64,000 bases of DNA from Cryptomeria japonica (lineage: Eukaryota; Streptophyta; Pinopsida; Cupressales; Cupressaceae): the NCBI RefSeq assembly GCF_030272615.1, contig NC_081410.1, positions 569,181,152 through 569,245,151 on the forward strand, given 5' to 3'. This document shows, piece by piece, positions 45,476 to 57,391 of this stretch. The first letter of the stretch is position 1. Every line of letters begins with the position of its first letter. Below the pieces are notes generated by a model. The model saw only the letters and a list, made by a program, of their open reading frames with translations, was not told the origin of the DNA and did not search any database. A program made the translations under genes and the position numbers.

Positions 45476-46391
45476 TACAGCTTCTACCGTTGCACAAGCA
45501 AAAAGGACTTATGATTTGAGGAATAGAGTTGTGAATCTAGAGCAAGGTAAACTTGCTAGTCTTTTTATAAAAGAAATTGATGAGACACCCAAGCAAACAA
45601 ATAAAGCAGCTAAGACTAAGGAAGTTGTACCAAAGAATAATATGAGGGGTCTTGATGTTCAAAAGGAAGAAATAGCAAAATTTCCTTTAGCACAACACTC
45701 CACTTCATTTGATATTTCAAATGCATTAACATAATTAAAAGTTTATGTTCCATTGATGGAAATAATGAAGTTTCCTGAATACAGAGAAAAGACTCTGGAG
45801 ATGATTTTTGGTGTCCAAAAAGAAAAGGTAAATGAATAGAAACAAGAGGTTCCAAAAAGTGACAATAATGAACAAATGGCCCCAGTTATATATTTAGGGT
45901 CCACCATAACCAAAAACCCGACACAGGTAGACCCATTTTATCTCACTTTGGTGGTGAACAATAAGAAAGTAAAGAATTGTATGATCGACTTAGGAGCAGC
46001 CATAAATGTTATGTCTATTGGAGTGATGAAAGAGCTTGGATTGGCAGTTGATACTACCTCTGGAAAATGTTATGCCATGGACAACAGGTCAGTCCCAGTG
46101 GTTGGCATCATGAAGGATGTAGAATTCAAATTGGCAGCTTGTCCAGAAGAATTGTACAAAATAGATATTACAGTGGTGGATGTCCCTCCAAACTATGGGA
46201 TGTTGCTATCTAGGAAATGGTTGAACATGATTGGTGGGTATGTGCAGTTAGATTTGTCATATGCTACGATTCCAATCAATGGACAGGAGGTAAAAATTGA
46301 TAGGGAACCCCAGTCCACATATATCATAGAAGACATGGAAGAATCAACAAATCAGATATGCTTTTTGCAAACTGATATAGACAATTTCTGA
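45476..46391 (+). pseudogene. Gypsy-G protease
   Basis: The frame is continuous with gag. The retropepsin core is CMIDLGAAINVMS, with the catalytic Asp codon at 45987-45989. The usual D-S/T-G is D-L-G, which could be one C-to-T change from Ser. A second landmark, YGMLLSRKWLNMIGG, lies near 46194-46240. Stops occur at 45732-45734 and 45837-45839 upstream of the core and at 46389-46391. Upstream TYDLRNRVVNLEQGKL is probably linker. Confidence 0.8.
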
Positions 46392-47333
46392 GTGCAGTTG
46401 ACAAAACCTAAGGTTGACGAGTGGATCCCCATTGAATCAGGTCTAGCTAGAAAGGATGATCAAGTGTGGAAAATGTTCTTTGATGGGTCTTGTAGCAAGG
46501 AAGGGAGTGGGGCTGGAATCCTATCTATTTCACCCACAGGGGAAACCTACAAATATTCTTTCAAATTGTTATTTGAGTGCACAAATAACATTGCAGAGTA
46601 TGAAGCCTTACTCATTGGTATTAATATAGCAGTTAAACATGGAATTAGATTACTCAGTGTGTTTGGTGACTCAGAGTTAATAGTCTCACAAGTAAAGGAG
46701 AAGTATACTTCAAAGCATTTAAGATTGAAACAGTATAGAAATGCTGTCTGTGATACTATAGAACTTTTTGATGCTTTTCAAATAAACTGGATAGACAGAT
46801 CAAAGAACATTATGGCAGACTTTTTGGCCAGTATTGCATTGAAGGATAATGATATAACACTAACTGGGATATCTGAAGTAGAGATGAAAGTAAGACCATC
46901 TGTTCCTGACAACCTATATAATTGGCAAGTGTTTCAAGATGATGCGGACCTGCTGAAATTCTTACAGTGTGTTGATCACTATCAGACTCAGGCGATAAAT
47001 TTCAATGACTTTGTGGAAAAAATTGAAGGTAAAGAAACTTTATTTGGACATGAAATCATACAACTGAAGTCAAAAAAATTACCAAAAGGCCTAGTAGCAT
47101 TGGAAAGGGCTTTCAATACTCAGGATGTGATTGAGACTAAAGGATCAACTGTTAAAGAAAATGATGTGGAACAAGTCAATTTAGGAAGTGAAGATACTCC
47201 TAGAAATGTTTTCATTGGGAAAAGGCTAACTCCTGCCATGAGGCAACAACTGATAACATTGCTAAGGAGATATATACATGTGTTCGCATGGTCTTATGAA
47301 GATCTCAAAGCTTATAGGGAAGATCTTTTTTAG
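46392..47333 (+). pseudogene. Gypsy-G archaeal-type RNase H, placed before RT
   Basis: MFFDGSCSKEGSGAGILSIS, then FECTNNIAEYEALLIGINIA, GDSELIVSQVKEKY and MADFLASIA (46470-46850) form a complete RNase H of the archaeal-like type that marks Tat elements. It carries the acidic residues D (FDGS), E (AEYEALL), D (GDSE) and a late D (MADF). After a 350-base linker, RLTPAMRQQLITLLRRYIHV leads into the RT N-terminal region. The frame ends with TAG 47331-47333 and continues in phase beyond. In the Tat elements I know, this domain sits between RNase H and integrase, so the order here is unusual. Confidence 0.85.
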
Positions 47334-48589
47334 CATGAGATACCACTTAAGCCAGAAGCTAAACCATTCAGACAAAAGCAGAGACCTATTAATCCAACAC
47401 TGTTACCAAAAATGAGGGAAGAGATCATAAAAATGAAAGACGCAGGAATTATTGAACCCTGCAGATATTCCACATGGGTCTCTAATTTGGTGCCAGTCAG
47501 AAAGAAGAATGGGGATATTAGATTGTGTGTGGACTTTAGAAACTTAAACATATCATCTCTAAAGGACAATTATCCATTGCCAAATATGGATAACATGCTG
47601 CAGAAGGTGAGAGGGTGTGAGTTATTGTTTATGATGGATGGGTTTTCAGGTTATAATCAGGTGAAAGTTAAAGAAACTAAAAAATATAAGACAGCCTTTA
47701 CAACTCCATGGGGCACTTATGTCTATGCACGAATGCCATTCGGATTGACTAATGCTGGTGCTACATTTCAGAGGGCAATGGATGTGGCTTTTGCAGAATT
47801 GATTGATGTAATCATGGTAGTATACCAAGATGACTTAACTGCATACTCAAAGAAAGCTGATGATCATTGTGAGCACCTTGAAAAGATATTCAAGAAAGCC
47901 TTAGAGTATGGGATTTCCTTGAATCCTAAAAAATGCCACTTTGGTGTTGAAGAAGGAAAGTTACTTGGACACATAGTATCCAAGGAAGGAGTAAGAATTG
48001 ACCCTGAAAGGGTGGCAGTTATCAATGAGATTCCCATTCCCTGAACCATCAAGGCCATCCAATCATTCTTGGGACAAATAAATTTTGTAAGAAGGTTTAT
48101 TTTAAATTTTGCAGACATAATAAAACCTATAGTAAGGATGTTAAAGAAAGGAGCCCAAATAGATTGGACTGAGGAAGCAATCGACTCCTTTATAGAAATC
48201 AAAAGAGCAATTTCTGAAGCACCAGTACTAATCTCTCCAGATTTTAGCAAGCCTTTTAGAATATTCTCATTCACCTCCTATCACACAATAGCGGCAGTAT
48301 TGTTGTAGAAGAATCCAGAAGGGTATGAGCAGCCCATTGCATATTTTAGCAAGTCTTTAAGCCCTTCAGAAATAAAATATGAGTTGAATGAAAAGCAAGC
48401 TTATGCCTTGGTCAAATCAGTGAAACAGTTTAGACCATACTTAGTAGGGGCTGAAGTTATAGCATATGTTCCCAATGCAGCAGTGAAAGATATCTTCAGA
48501 CAAACTGAGGTACGGGTAGAAGATGTAAATGGATCAACCAAATACAAGAATTCAACATTGAACTCAAAATTTCACAAGTTATCAAAGGA
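47334..48589 (+). pseudogene. Gypsy-G reverse transcriptase and RNase H
   Basis: The RT (47412-48044) has AGIIEPCRYSTWVSNLVPVR, CVDFRNLN, YPLPNMD, MDGFSGYNQV, MPFGLTNAGATFQRAM and the catalytic YQDD (47823-47834). Both Asp are intact. After a TGA at 48042-48044, FLGQINFVRRFI and the RNase H part (SFTSYHTIAAVLL, a stop at 48306-48308, then EQPIAYFSKSL, NEKQAYALVKSV) follow in the same frame. The frame shifts by about 48500-48530 into the integrase frame. The first RNase H Asp is not obvious (TSYH where ASD or similar is expected). Confidence 0.87.
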
Positions 48590-49945
48590 CAAGGATTGGC
48601 CAAACTCATGACAGGAACTGAGATTGAGGAGTCTTGTGTAAATCAAGTAGGGTTGGAAGAAGCCAACTTCAGCATTGAGAATACAACATGGTACACTGAT
48701 ATCATGTATTACCTTAAGCACTTAAAATGTCCGGATGGTATGACTGATAATCAGAAAAGAACTTTAAAGTTGAAATCTGCAAAATATGTGATTGTCAATG
48801 GGGACTTGTATTGGAAAAACAGAGATGGGATATTATTATTATGTCTAGATAACTACCAAGCAGAGAAAGTTCTTCAAGAGATGCATGATGGGTTTTGTGG
48901 TGGCTATTTTTCGGCTAAGACTACTGCACATAAGATATTGAGAGTTGGATACTTTTGGCCATGTGTTTTCAATGACTCTTATAGATATGTTAGAAAGTGT
49001 GAAGCTTGTCAAAAATTTTCAGGCAAAATGATATATCAAGGGTCACTCCCATTAAGACCAATGCTTGCTGAGGAACCATTTCAGCAATGGGGAATAGATT
49101 TCATAGGAGAGATATCAGAAAAATCCAGCGGAGGACACAGATGGATATTGGTCACTACAGACTATTTTACCAAGTGGGTAGAGGCAATACCCACTAGACA
49201 AGCTACTAGTAAAGTGGTAATAAAATTCATAATGGAAAACATTATCACTAGATTCGGTGTTCCTGCAAAGATCATCTCAAACAATGGTATGTCCTTTAGG
49301 TCTGAGGAATTCAATACTTTTTGTGAAGAATATGGCATCAAAATATCTCATTCTTCTCCTTACTACCCTCAAGGAAATGGGCATGTTGAATCAAGCAACA
49401 AGAACATCCTAAAGATCATTAAAAAGATGCTAGGACACAACAAGAAGGCATGGGATTCAAAGTTGAGTTTTGCATTATGGGCAGATAGAATAACAGTGAA
49501 GAAATCTATGGGAAAGTCTCCATTTGAGTTGGTTTATGGCAAAAGAGCCAGATTGCCTTTGGACAATCTTTTGCCTGTACATAAATTCATGACTCAAGAA
49601 GGGATAGATGTTGAAGATCCCTCACAAGAGAGGATGATGCAGTTAGTAGAGCTTGATGAAGTTAGAGTAGAGGCTCAGAAGAAGAATGTCAAAATTCAAA
49701 ATCAGATGAAGAGGTCGTATGACAAGAGGACAACAGATAGGAAATTTTATGTGGGTGATTGGGTTTTAATGTGGAATTCCAGGAGTCAAGACAAAGGCAA
49801 GCATGGCAAATTTGAGGCTTTATGGATCGGACCATATGTGATTATGGATAAAAAAGGAGAAGATTCCTACCTGCTCCAAAATACAACAGGGGAAGTCCAA
49901 GAATTGCCAGTACATGGACAATTCTTGAAAAACTTCTTTTCTTGA
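48590..49945 (+). pseudogene. Gypsy-G integrase, long open frame with altered active site
   Basis: A 449-codon open frame follows the shift. The zinc-binding H-H-C-C segment has MHDGFCGGYFSAKTTAHKIL and KCEACQKF. The core has QQWGIDFIGE (first Asp intact), then IISNNGMSF, where the second catalytic Asp of the usual S/T-D-N-G is Asn (49280-49282, one G-to-A change), and GNGHVESSNK (Glu intact). The C-terminal domain follows: VLMWNSRSQDKGKHGKF, GPYVIMDKKG and VHGQFLKNFFS. It is uninterrupted but almost certainly catalytically dead. It ends only about 140 bases before the 3' LTR. Confidence 0.88.
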
Positions 49946-50085
49946 TATATTCTATTATATGTACAATAGATTAGGATCCACTTCCATTGTAAATACCATG
50001 ACTTGTCAAAATGTATCCTCACTAACCAGAGATTCTGAATTCTTGAACACATACACAATATGCCTCCATCCTCAGTTAGAGCCAC

Positions 50086-53000
50086 TATTGAACAATATAT
50101 TTGAAATCAAAAATCTTCCCAAAGGCGTGAGAGCTAAAGGATCATCGGCCAAAATATCATATCGATTATCTTAGAAAGAGTTTCACCGACAGAATAGTTT
50201 CATCAAAATAAAGCATAAAGTGTAAAACAATAAGTTAAGATGACTTTGGCAAAATATCTCTTTCGGTAAATGAATGAGACCACTCATCGATATTTCAGTT
50301 TCATCAAAAAATCGAAAGGCAAACAAAAAAGGTGAAGTCGAGGAAATACAATTGCCGAAGAGACTTAAAAAACATTCATCGAAAAGAAAATCTTATCTAT
50401 AACATTATATCGATAAAAATAGAGGGGTTTCATCGATAAAAGAAGGACATCAAAGAAAAAAGGTTTTCGGAGGGCTTGCATGAACTTTCACCGAAGAACA
50501 GAACTCATCGAAATATGATTTCGATGAAACTCGCGAATGACTCATCGAAAGAAATTTCATTGAAGAAAGGATGATTTCGAGGAGACTAGAAGATGGTTTT
50601 TCGACAAGGGCTATTCATCGATAAGGTGATATCGAGGAAAATGAAGTTTCAATGAAAGATCAAAGTATTCAGCCGAAGACAAGGTTTTCATCGAAAACTC
50701 GATTCATGATCATTTCAGTTGAACAGTACTTCCCGCGAAGGAATTAAAAGCTCGAGTGGAGGATGTCACATCTGTAGTTAAGTTTAAACATTTGAATAAC
50801 CATTATAAACACAGAGACATTAACTATTGCACAAGTTGCCCATACAATTATAGCTGAATTGATTGAATTTTCATAAGAACCAAATTGTTGCCAAAAGACA
50901 GAAAGTTGCAAGGAGTTTGATGAAGTTCATAAATGACAGTCAGAAGAGCTCGACAATTCTCCAAGTAAGTGTGATTTCTCACATTGATTGAAATTATGGA
51001 ACCTTCTTGTTCTTCTAAAAAGAGTAGAAAAGGAAAGGAATTGAACCCTGAAGAGAAGCCCAAATGACAAAAAAAGGAGGGTAGAGCTTTAACTCAGGAT
51101 TTGCTAGACGAGTGCCCGACATCCAATGTGAGGTCCAAAAAAAATCAAGAGTGAAGACGAAGGGTTGAAAGATAGATTTGAACATTTAGGAGACATATGG
51201 ACTGAAATCAGAGGACATGAGTTGTTCTTATTTGGTTACAAAAGAAGGGATGCTCCTGAGCCCGTAAGTAACCTGTGGAAGAAAAATATAGGGAAATTGG
51301 TAGTTTCGAATGTATTTGTGGATGTCAAATTAATGAAAGCTCTAGTAGATTGTTATGATCCAAAAATGAAAACCATATGTGACTACCGAGGGAATCCTAT
51401 GGTGGTGATTAACAAACAGACTATTGATATGGTGTTTGATCTAGACTGGGAAGTAGAAGAGAAAATTGATATACAAAAACTGTCGCGAGAATTCTTTAAC
51501 TTGGAGGACATCTATAGGACATGGAGACTACCCATTCACCAGCCAAAAGTAGGAAAGTCCTTTGTTCCATTCAGTAAAGATGACAAGGTGCCATTTGATG
51601 TCAACCAATTCCATCCATATTTTAAGTATGCATACTATGCTGCAACCAAAGTATTAGGCTTAGAGGCTCATCCTCTCATGGATATTGGGGTTATGGTTCT
51701 ATGTGCTGATCTACAATCAAAAGACCCTAGGTCATTTGACTATGCCACTTATGTTGCAGAAGCCCTAAATCATGGGTTGGAAAAGTTAAAAGGAGACCTT
51801 GTAAATGTTCATTTCTCATTGTATTCCCTATTAATGCACATCATTCTTTATTGTGGACAAGAAATCAATTTCTAGTCAGATGATTTTAGCATCAGAGCTT
51901 ATGATAAAAATGGTTTGAAGAAACCAGTCCAGTTGTGGGTTTCTGCATGGGATCAAAGATTTATAAAGAACCAATATTGGCACTTTCAGAAATATTTTGT
52001 GAAACCTCTTAGTGCAGCCTTTGGACAACATAGAGATTATACTTTGTCTCCTGAAATTAAGAGATTCCTTAGGCCAAAAGACTTCTCTCCAGAGTCTCAG
52101 ATTGATCATAACTAGGGTGACTAGTATTGCCACCTTAATCATACAGAAATCAGGGTATTTGGGTATGAAGGAAAGCCATACATGCTTCCAATTACAGTGC
52201 CAAACAGGGTGGCTAGCCTAGAGATTGTAAGACAATTATATGGTGTCAATGCCAAACATCTTACAGATTTTCATAAACAATCCATTGTGCCAGGGTTATT
52301 AGTGTTTTTTGATTTTATTGTTAAAAGTTCCAAAAGTTATCATTTACTTCAAAATAAATTAGATTATTATGGCATGACTTTGGGTGATCCGAGAGAGAAC
52401 TTTGATCCTGAGGGATATATAAGAGCTGGAAGGTCATCACAGAAACCAAAAGCCAGAATACATGTGGCTCAAATGCCAGATGATCTAATCAAGAACCTTG
52501 AAAGGGAAGAGGCCAAGGTTTTGAGAGAAAGAAGCGAGATGACTTGGGAAGCCTTCAAGTGGAAAAGAGCAAGGGGGATGGTGGATGGAGACCTACTTGG
52601 AAACCTGCAAGATCCTTTGGAGATAGCCAAAAAACTACTTCAGCATGAGGTAGAGATTATGCATAGAGTACCCCCACAGTTCCTCCATTTTGTCAACATT
52701 GAAAAAGATAGTAAACCATTAGCTCACATGTCACCGAAATCAACTGCTAGTAGCATCCTTGTTGACTCCCCTAGAGAAGATTATCCCCCTGGTTTTGAAG
52801 CAGAGGTAGATGTGGACACTAGTGAGTTTAATATTAGAGATGTAGCTGATATAAGGATGACAGAACATGAAGACTTTGTTGCGGATGATGGATTTGCTTC
52901 TTCTAGAGAATTCCTTTCATTCCTATACCAGTACAAAGGGGCTATTTTGAAATGAAGTATGGCTAGAAGATCAGAAGAAGAACAAATGAGAAGGCTACAA

Positions 53001-55090
53001 GATGAGATAGATGCCCTCATGAAAGACATGACCCCTGAGAAAGGGAGGAAAATATTAAAGGAGGCTGGTGTTATCATATTTTCAGGTTGGGATATAAATT
53101 CAGCACTTCTGTTTGATGGATTCTTGAAAAAGCAAAACCTGAATCAACAGGTATTGCCTCAAGAGAGAGATAAATTGTTCATGGGCTTAGGATATGATCC
53201 CAATCAAAATGCTCTCTTACAATGGGCACTATATCCGAGAGGAAAAAGACCAATTATTGTGGATGTTGAAGAAACTTTTGGACACCTTATGATCCATCAG
53301 GTAGGAAAGACTGACCCTAGGGTCACTGCAAAATTAAACTTGGATGTAGCCAAATTAAATTTGGATCAGATAGAGTTTTTGGTCAGGGAAAACATTACCT
53401 ATAAGGGTTTATATGAAAGATCTAAAGAGGAGAATCAGAAGCTACAAGCAAAGATATTACAACTTGAGAAAGGAACTCCTTTAAGTGAATATGCTTCATA
53501 TCCCACAGGACAGAGCTTGGATGATGTCTCTGATGTTCTGTATTGGAAGTATCAAGTGGATAAGGCTACCAAATAGGTAAATAATATTCAGCAAAAGATG
53601 GATAAATTGGTTAATGATATCATTGAACACAGATTCAACACCATGCTTATACATGTTGAACATTATTGGAGGGTGTACATTGGAACCATAAAGGCATTAA
53701 GAGAGAATGAAAGGTTAAAAGCACGATTGAATGAAGTAATAAGAAATGTTGATGTAATGACAATAGAGGAGAAAATAGAAGGAACTTCGTATATGGAAAA
53801 TCATGTTAAATACGAGGGTGTGCTAAAAAGAGATCTTCAAGAATTGGATGATGGGAGCCCTATTGGAATGCCCTCGATTTATAAAGAAGGAGAAGTAATA
53901 TCTATGGAAGATTGGCGGAATGAACTTATAAGTGTCAAGGATCGGGCTCTATCAAAATTGGATCGAAGCAAAGACATGGCCCCTACTGTCAACCAGATGA
54001 TATTCGGATACCTTTTGCAGGGAGAAGAATTAAAGAAACAGAGCATCAAGATCAAGACTTTTAAAGAAGATGATTATATTCATGATTTAGGTATTCTTAA
54101 TCTCTTTTTACTTAAGTTTGTTAGAAATGTTCAAATTGACAATTAGTATTTCGAAAAGACACGTCTTTTCATAAATAACATTTGCTCTCATATATATATG
54201 AGAGAGGTTTCTTGTAATAATTTTTAAGAGATATCGTAGGAACAAGATAGTAATGTATGACAGCCTGTAAGCTTTCTGTTATACAAATTTTGATGGAATA
54301 CATAATATGATCAGTCATTTTTTCTTTGCATATGTGCTGTGGATTATTTCATTTTGTTATTGGCAGTCACTTGTCATATTATCTAAAGGAGATAAGGTTA
54401 TTCATATTCTTTGAGTGAGATTTATGTTGTATGTCATAAGGTTGAAATAAAAGTTCTGCTTGCGAATGTTAATTGTTCTTTGCAGTGCTTACCTAGATGG
54501 TCCCTTAAAGGTAGGGTTAAATTCATTCAAGCAACTTATGATATAGGCATTCAGTTGATCTCATAAGAAATAGTAACTGACAGATCCATAAAGGGGTGGG
54601 TTTAAAAACTGTCTCACAAGTTCACATAGTAAGTCCTAAGAGAATATAAAGACTCTATAGCCTAGACAGCAAAGAAGGCACTAGCCATTTATAAATTACA
54701 CTTATCACCATATTTATCATATGTTGTTTTAAAGCAATTGGAGTAATTGAGTAGGAAATATAGAATAAGTTGGTAGTAGTGTATTCAAAGATCGAATAGC
54801 TTCTACAATAACAATCTTGAACTCATCTACTATATCTCCATCCTAGGAACTTATGCCATTCTGAGATAGGAGGATACCAGATCAAGATACTTAATCTGCT
54901 ATAAAAGGCACTGGTCATGGAAAACAACTAGTGAATAGGTATACCCGCCTAGGTCCAGCAGAGCCTAAAGTGAGAGAGTTAGTAACCAAATAGGTTCACT
55001 CTATAAGTTGGCGAAGTCAATTGGAGGGTTTGATCATAGGAGTTGGCATTTCTTTAGAACCTATCCAATCTGTTGATTTGAGACCCAACA
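50086..55090 (+). mobile_element. Gypsy-G 3' LTR (5,005 bases) with internal ORF
   Basis: TATTGAACAATATATTTG (TG start mutated to TA) to TTGAGACCCAACA, then the TSD caaag. It aligns end to end with 38466-43469, including the motif cluster, the ORF, the palindromic TATA (54185-54204) and AATAAA. No clear polypurine tract precedes it. Confidence 0.92.
50996..54146 (+). pseudogene. ORF inside the G 3' LTR, second copy
   Basis: ATG 50996 (MEPSCSSKKSRKGKEL) is followed by a shift in an A-run near 51138. The rest is one frame to TAG 54144-54146. Stops at 51873-51875, 52113-52115, 52122-52124 and 52953-52955 are absent from the 5' copy, while several 5'-copy stops are sense codons here. TGA 51065-51067 and TAG 53574-53576 occur in both copies, so they predate insertion or mark real ORF ends. 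The open frame 53598-54146 (182 codons) is complete here. No known domain is recognised. Confidence 0.75.
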
Positions 55091-55095
55091 CAAAG

Positions 55096-56292
55096 CTTGT
55101 GTGATGAGTTAGCATTGTAATGAAGATCAGATCATGTTGCCACCTCAGCTTGAGCATGTGAAGGATCTTGCATGAAGGAGATTGATCCTATCCACCTCGG
55201 GAATGTGAGAAGTCTCTGTAAATGGTGGAGAGGGCGTGATGGGTTATCAACTTCCCAAAGCAGCGAAGAATGAACAATGAAGAATGTCTTGAGATATGTT
55301 CAAGACCATTGTATTCAATGAAATGTGATTAATGGTCAAGATTGAACCGACTATATTGGTAAACCCAAATGTTTAGGGTTTAGGGTTTATGTTGTTGACC
55401 TATCTATTTTCTATAAGGTCAATGTTGTGTTTCATGTTTAGGTTATTGGCAAATGTTGTGTGTGTATCTAAGTGCAGAGATACATGATTCTTGCTAGACC
55501 AGATAAGAGGATTGATGTTTGCATAGTGTGTGTGCAGAAGGAAGGAACTAAAATAGATCTGCATTGGCATTGAGTGCTGTTACCAGATCATTGTAGTACC
55601 TATTGATCTCTAACCACTTCAACAGTTGGAAAATCCCTTAACCGGGTAGCTTTAACCAGCTTGTTGTAAATCCTTTAACAGGGTGACTCAAAGCCATTGA
55701 GTTCATAAAATCCTCTAACAAGGTAACCTCTAATAGGTTTTAACCCTTAACCAAGTATTCTAGCCATCCCTTAACTGGGTGATCCCTAACAAGATCGGTT
55801 CCTAACAAAACCTATTGTAATAGTCTTTAACTAGACTAGGCTCCTAATAGAGCAGACTTCTAAAGAGTTCAAAAACAGCTTGTGGGTATTCATCCCCACC
55901 ATGGTTTTTCCTAGTTGGGTTTCCACATGGTAAATATGTCTGTCATGTGTGATGCTTTTCATGTGATTATTTAGTGTCTTGTGTCAAGTGGTAAATCATG
56001 TTGATCTAGCTGTTTATATATTTCTGATGATAGATTAGTTGTTCATGTATTAGGGTGAAATGGAAATGAGGTATTAGATTGTCTGAAAAGATAAGTGTCA
56101 ACCGGTTTATGCTTGTCTCAGTTATTCTTGGTTTTACCGATTGTACTTTGTTTAAGACCAATGTTACTGCTTGTTTTCCAAAGCACAGTGTCTACAGACA
56201 AACTAGTTCAGAGAAAGTTTTATTGCTTGTACTAATTCACCCTCCCCTCTTAGTACTAGTTTGGTACTCACCGTTCATCATTGAGTTATCTA
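55096..56292 (+). mobile_element. Copia-E 5' LTR, right part
   Basis: It continues from 38465 (GCTTGTGTGATGAG as in the 3' LTR at about 60977). It contains a run of degenerate TTAACC(G)GGTA/CTCTAACAAGGTA units (about 55630-55860), the CCCCACCATGGTTTTTCC box (about 55895) and CCTCCCCTCTTAG. It ends TTATCTA at 56292. Confidence 0.87.
55630..55860 (+). repeat. Degenerate short repeats of TTAACCGGGTA / CTCTAACAAGGTA type
   Basis: About eight units of roughly 20-40 bases occur, such as CCCTTAACCGGGTAG, CCTTTAACAGGGTGAC, CCTCTAACAAGGTAAC and CCCTTAACTGGGTGA. The same run is in the E 3' LTR (61510-61730). A shorter one occurs in the L/N LTR (11300-11480). Confidence 0.6.
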
Positions 56293-56293
56293 T

Positions 56294-56307
56294 TGGTATC
56301 AGAGCAC
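56294..56307 (+). other. Copia-E primer-binding site
   Basis: TTGGTATCAGAGCA follows the LTR after one base. It matches the initiator-Met tRNA complement over 13 of 14 bases. Confidence 0.92.
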
Positions 56308-56362
56308 CCTCTAGGTCCTCTATGTTGTAAGCTTAACTAGTTGAGGGAAAGATCCTATTGGA

Positions 56363-57391
56363 ATGATGAAGAGGGAAGGTCCAAAGCTCAACAGAGATAA
56401 TTTCAAAATATGGAAGGATAAAATGAAGATATACATCAGAAGAATGGGTGCTCAACATTGGAGCTATGTTGAGAATGCTTATGTTATTCCTACCTGTACT
56501 CTCACCGATGATCAAAAGAGAGAGATCCAGGAGAATGGGAAAGTCATGGAAGCCCTAATCAGCAGCTTATCTGACATTAATTTTATTGATGTTCAGGATA
56601 AAGATAGTCACAAAGAAGTATGGGATACTCTTGAGAATATCTATGGTGGTGATGAGCATGTAAAACAAGCTAAGGAAGAAATCCTTAGAGGAAAGTTTTA
56701 AGACATGTGGATGGTTGAAGGTGAGACCATTCAAAAATATGGAATAAGAATCAAAACTATTGTTGGAGATATCAAGAGTGTAGGTGGTCAAATGGAAGAT
56801 TCCACTGTTGTTAGCAAAGTTTTGAGATCCTTATTATCGGTCTATGCAATAAGGGTTGCTACTATTCAGGAGTTGAGATCAATAGACAAGACTAAGGTAT
56901 CCCTAGACTCCATCATTGCAAAATTAACAACCTATGAGCTAAATAGTTTTGATGGCAGTATTCAGAAGACTGAATCATCTTTTAGAGCATCTACTACACC
57001 ATCCAGAAAAGGAAAAGAAGCAAGCACCAGTGGTGAACCAAGAGAGACCAGAGAAAAGGATGACGAGGAGATTCTGATGGAATTTGAAGCTCTTCTTGCC
57101 AAGAGACTTCCTAAGGGAGCCGGCAAATACAGAGGTAAGCTTCCTTTGAAATGCTTTTCTTGTAACCGGATTGGACATATTGCTATAAATTGTCCTAATG
57201 GTGACAACAAGGACAAACCGGAAAAGTTCAAGAAGTTTAAAGGAGGAAACCGAAGAAACTGTTTTGTAGCAGTTGATGAAGGTGTCACAGATGAGGAATC
57301 AGAAGATGAAGAAAATGAAGATATTGTGTTTGTTGCAGTAAAGGAAAATGTGTCAGACAAGAAGGCTCTTGTCTCCCACTTTGATAATTAA
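56363..57391 (+). pseudogene. Copia-E gag
   Basis: ATG 56363 (MMKREGPKLNRDNFKIWKDK) is the first after the primer site. The Gag domain has KVMEALISSLSDINF and WDTLENIYGGDEHVKQAKEE. A stop at 56699-56701 is followed in phase by GETIQKYGIRIKTIVGDIKS and SKVLRSLL. The zinc knuckle CFSCNRIGHIAINC is at about 57152-57193, followed by an acidic segment (DEESEDEENEDIVFVAV). The frame stops at 57389-57391 and continues in phase into the protease. Only two stops break it. Confidence 0.88.

Larger units (their letters stand above)
38466..55090 (+). mobile_element. Gypsy-G: Tat/Ogre-like element with about 5-kb LTRs
   Basis: Two direct repeats of 5,004 and 5,005 bases (38466-43469 and 50086-55090) flank gag, protease, archaeal-type RNase H, RT, RNase H and integrase. 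The perfect TSD caaag is at 38461-38465 and 55091-55095. Without the insertion, the Copia-E LTR reads through as in its 3' copy (GTGTTCAAAGCTTGTG near 60970). By eye the LTRs differ at roughly 5% of positions in the first 380 bases, fewer than the split Copia-E LTR pair, so G is the younger insertion. Tat assignment rests on the archaeal-type RNase H and the polyprotein motifs. Confidence 0.92.

Noticed and set aside
38466-55090. Two 5-kb copies as a segmental duplication rather than LTRs
   Set aside because: A perfect 5-bp TSD lies outside, a primer site lies just inside the left copy, and a complete gypsy polyprotein lies between them. This fits LTRs, although the length is unusual.
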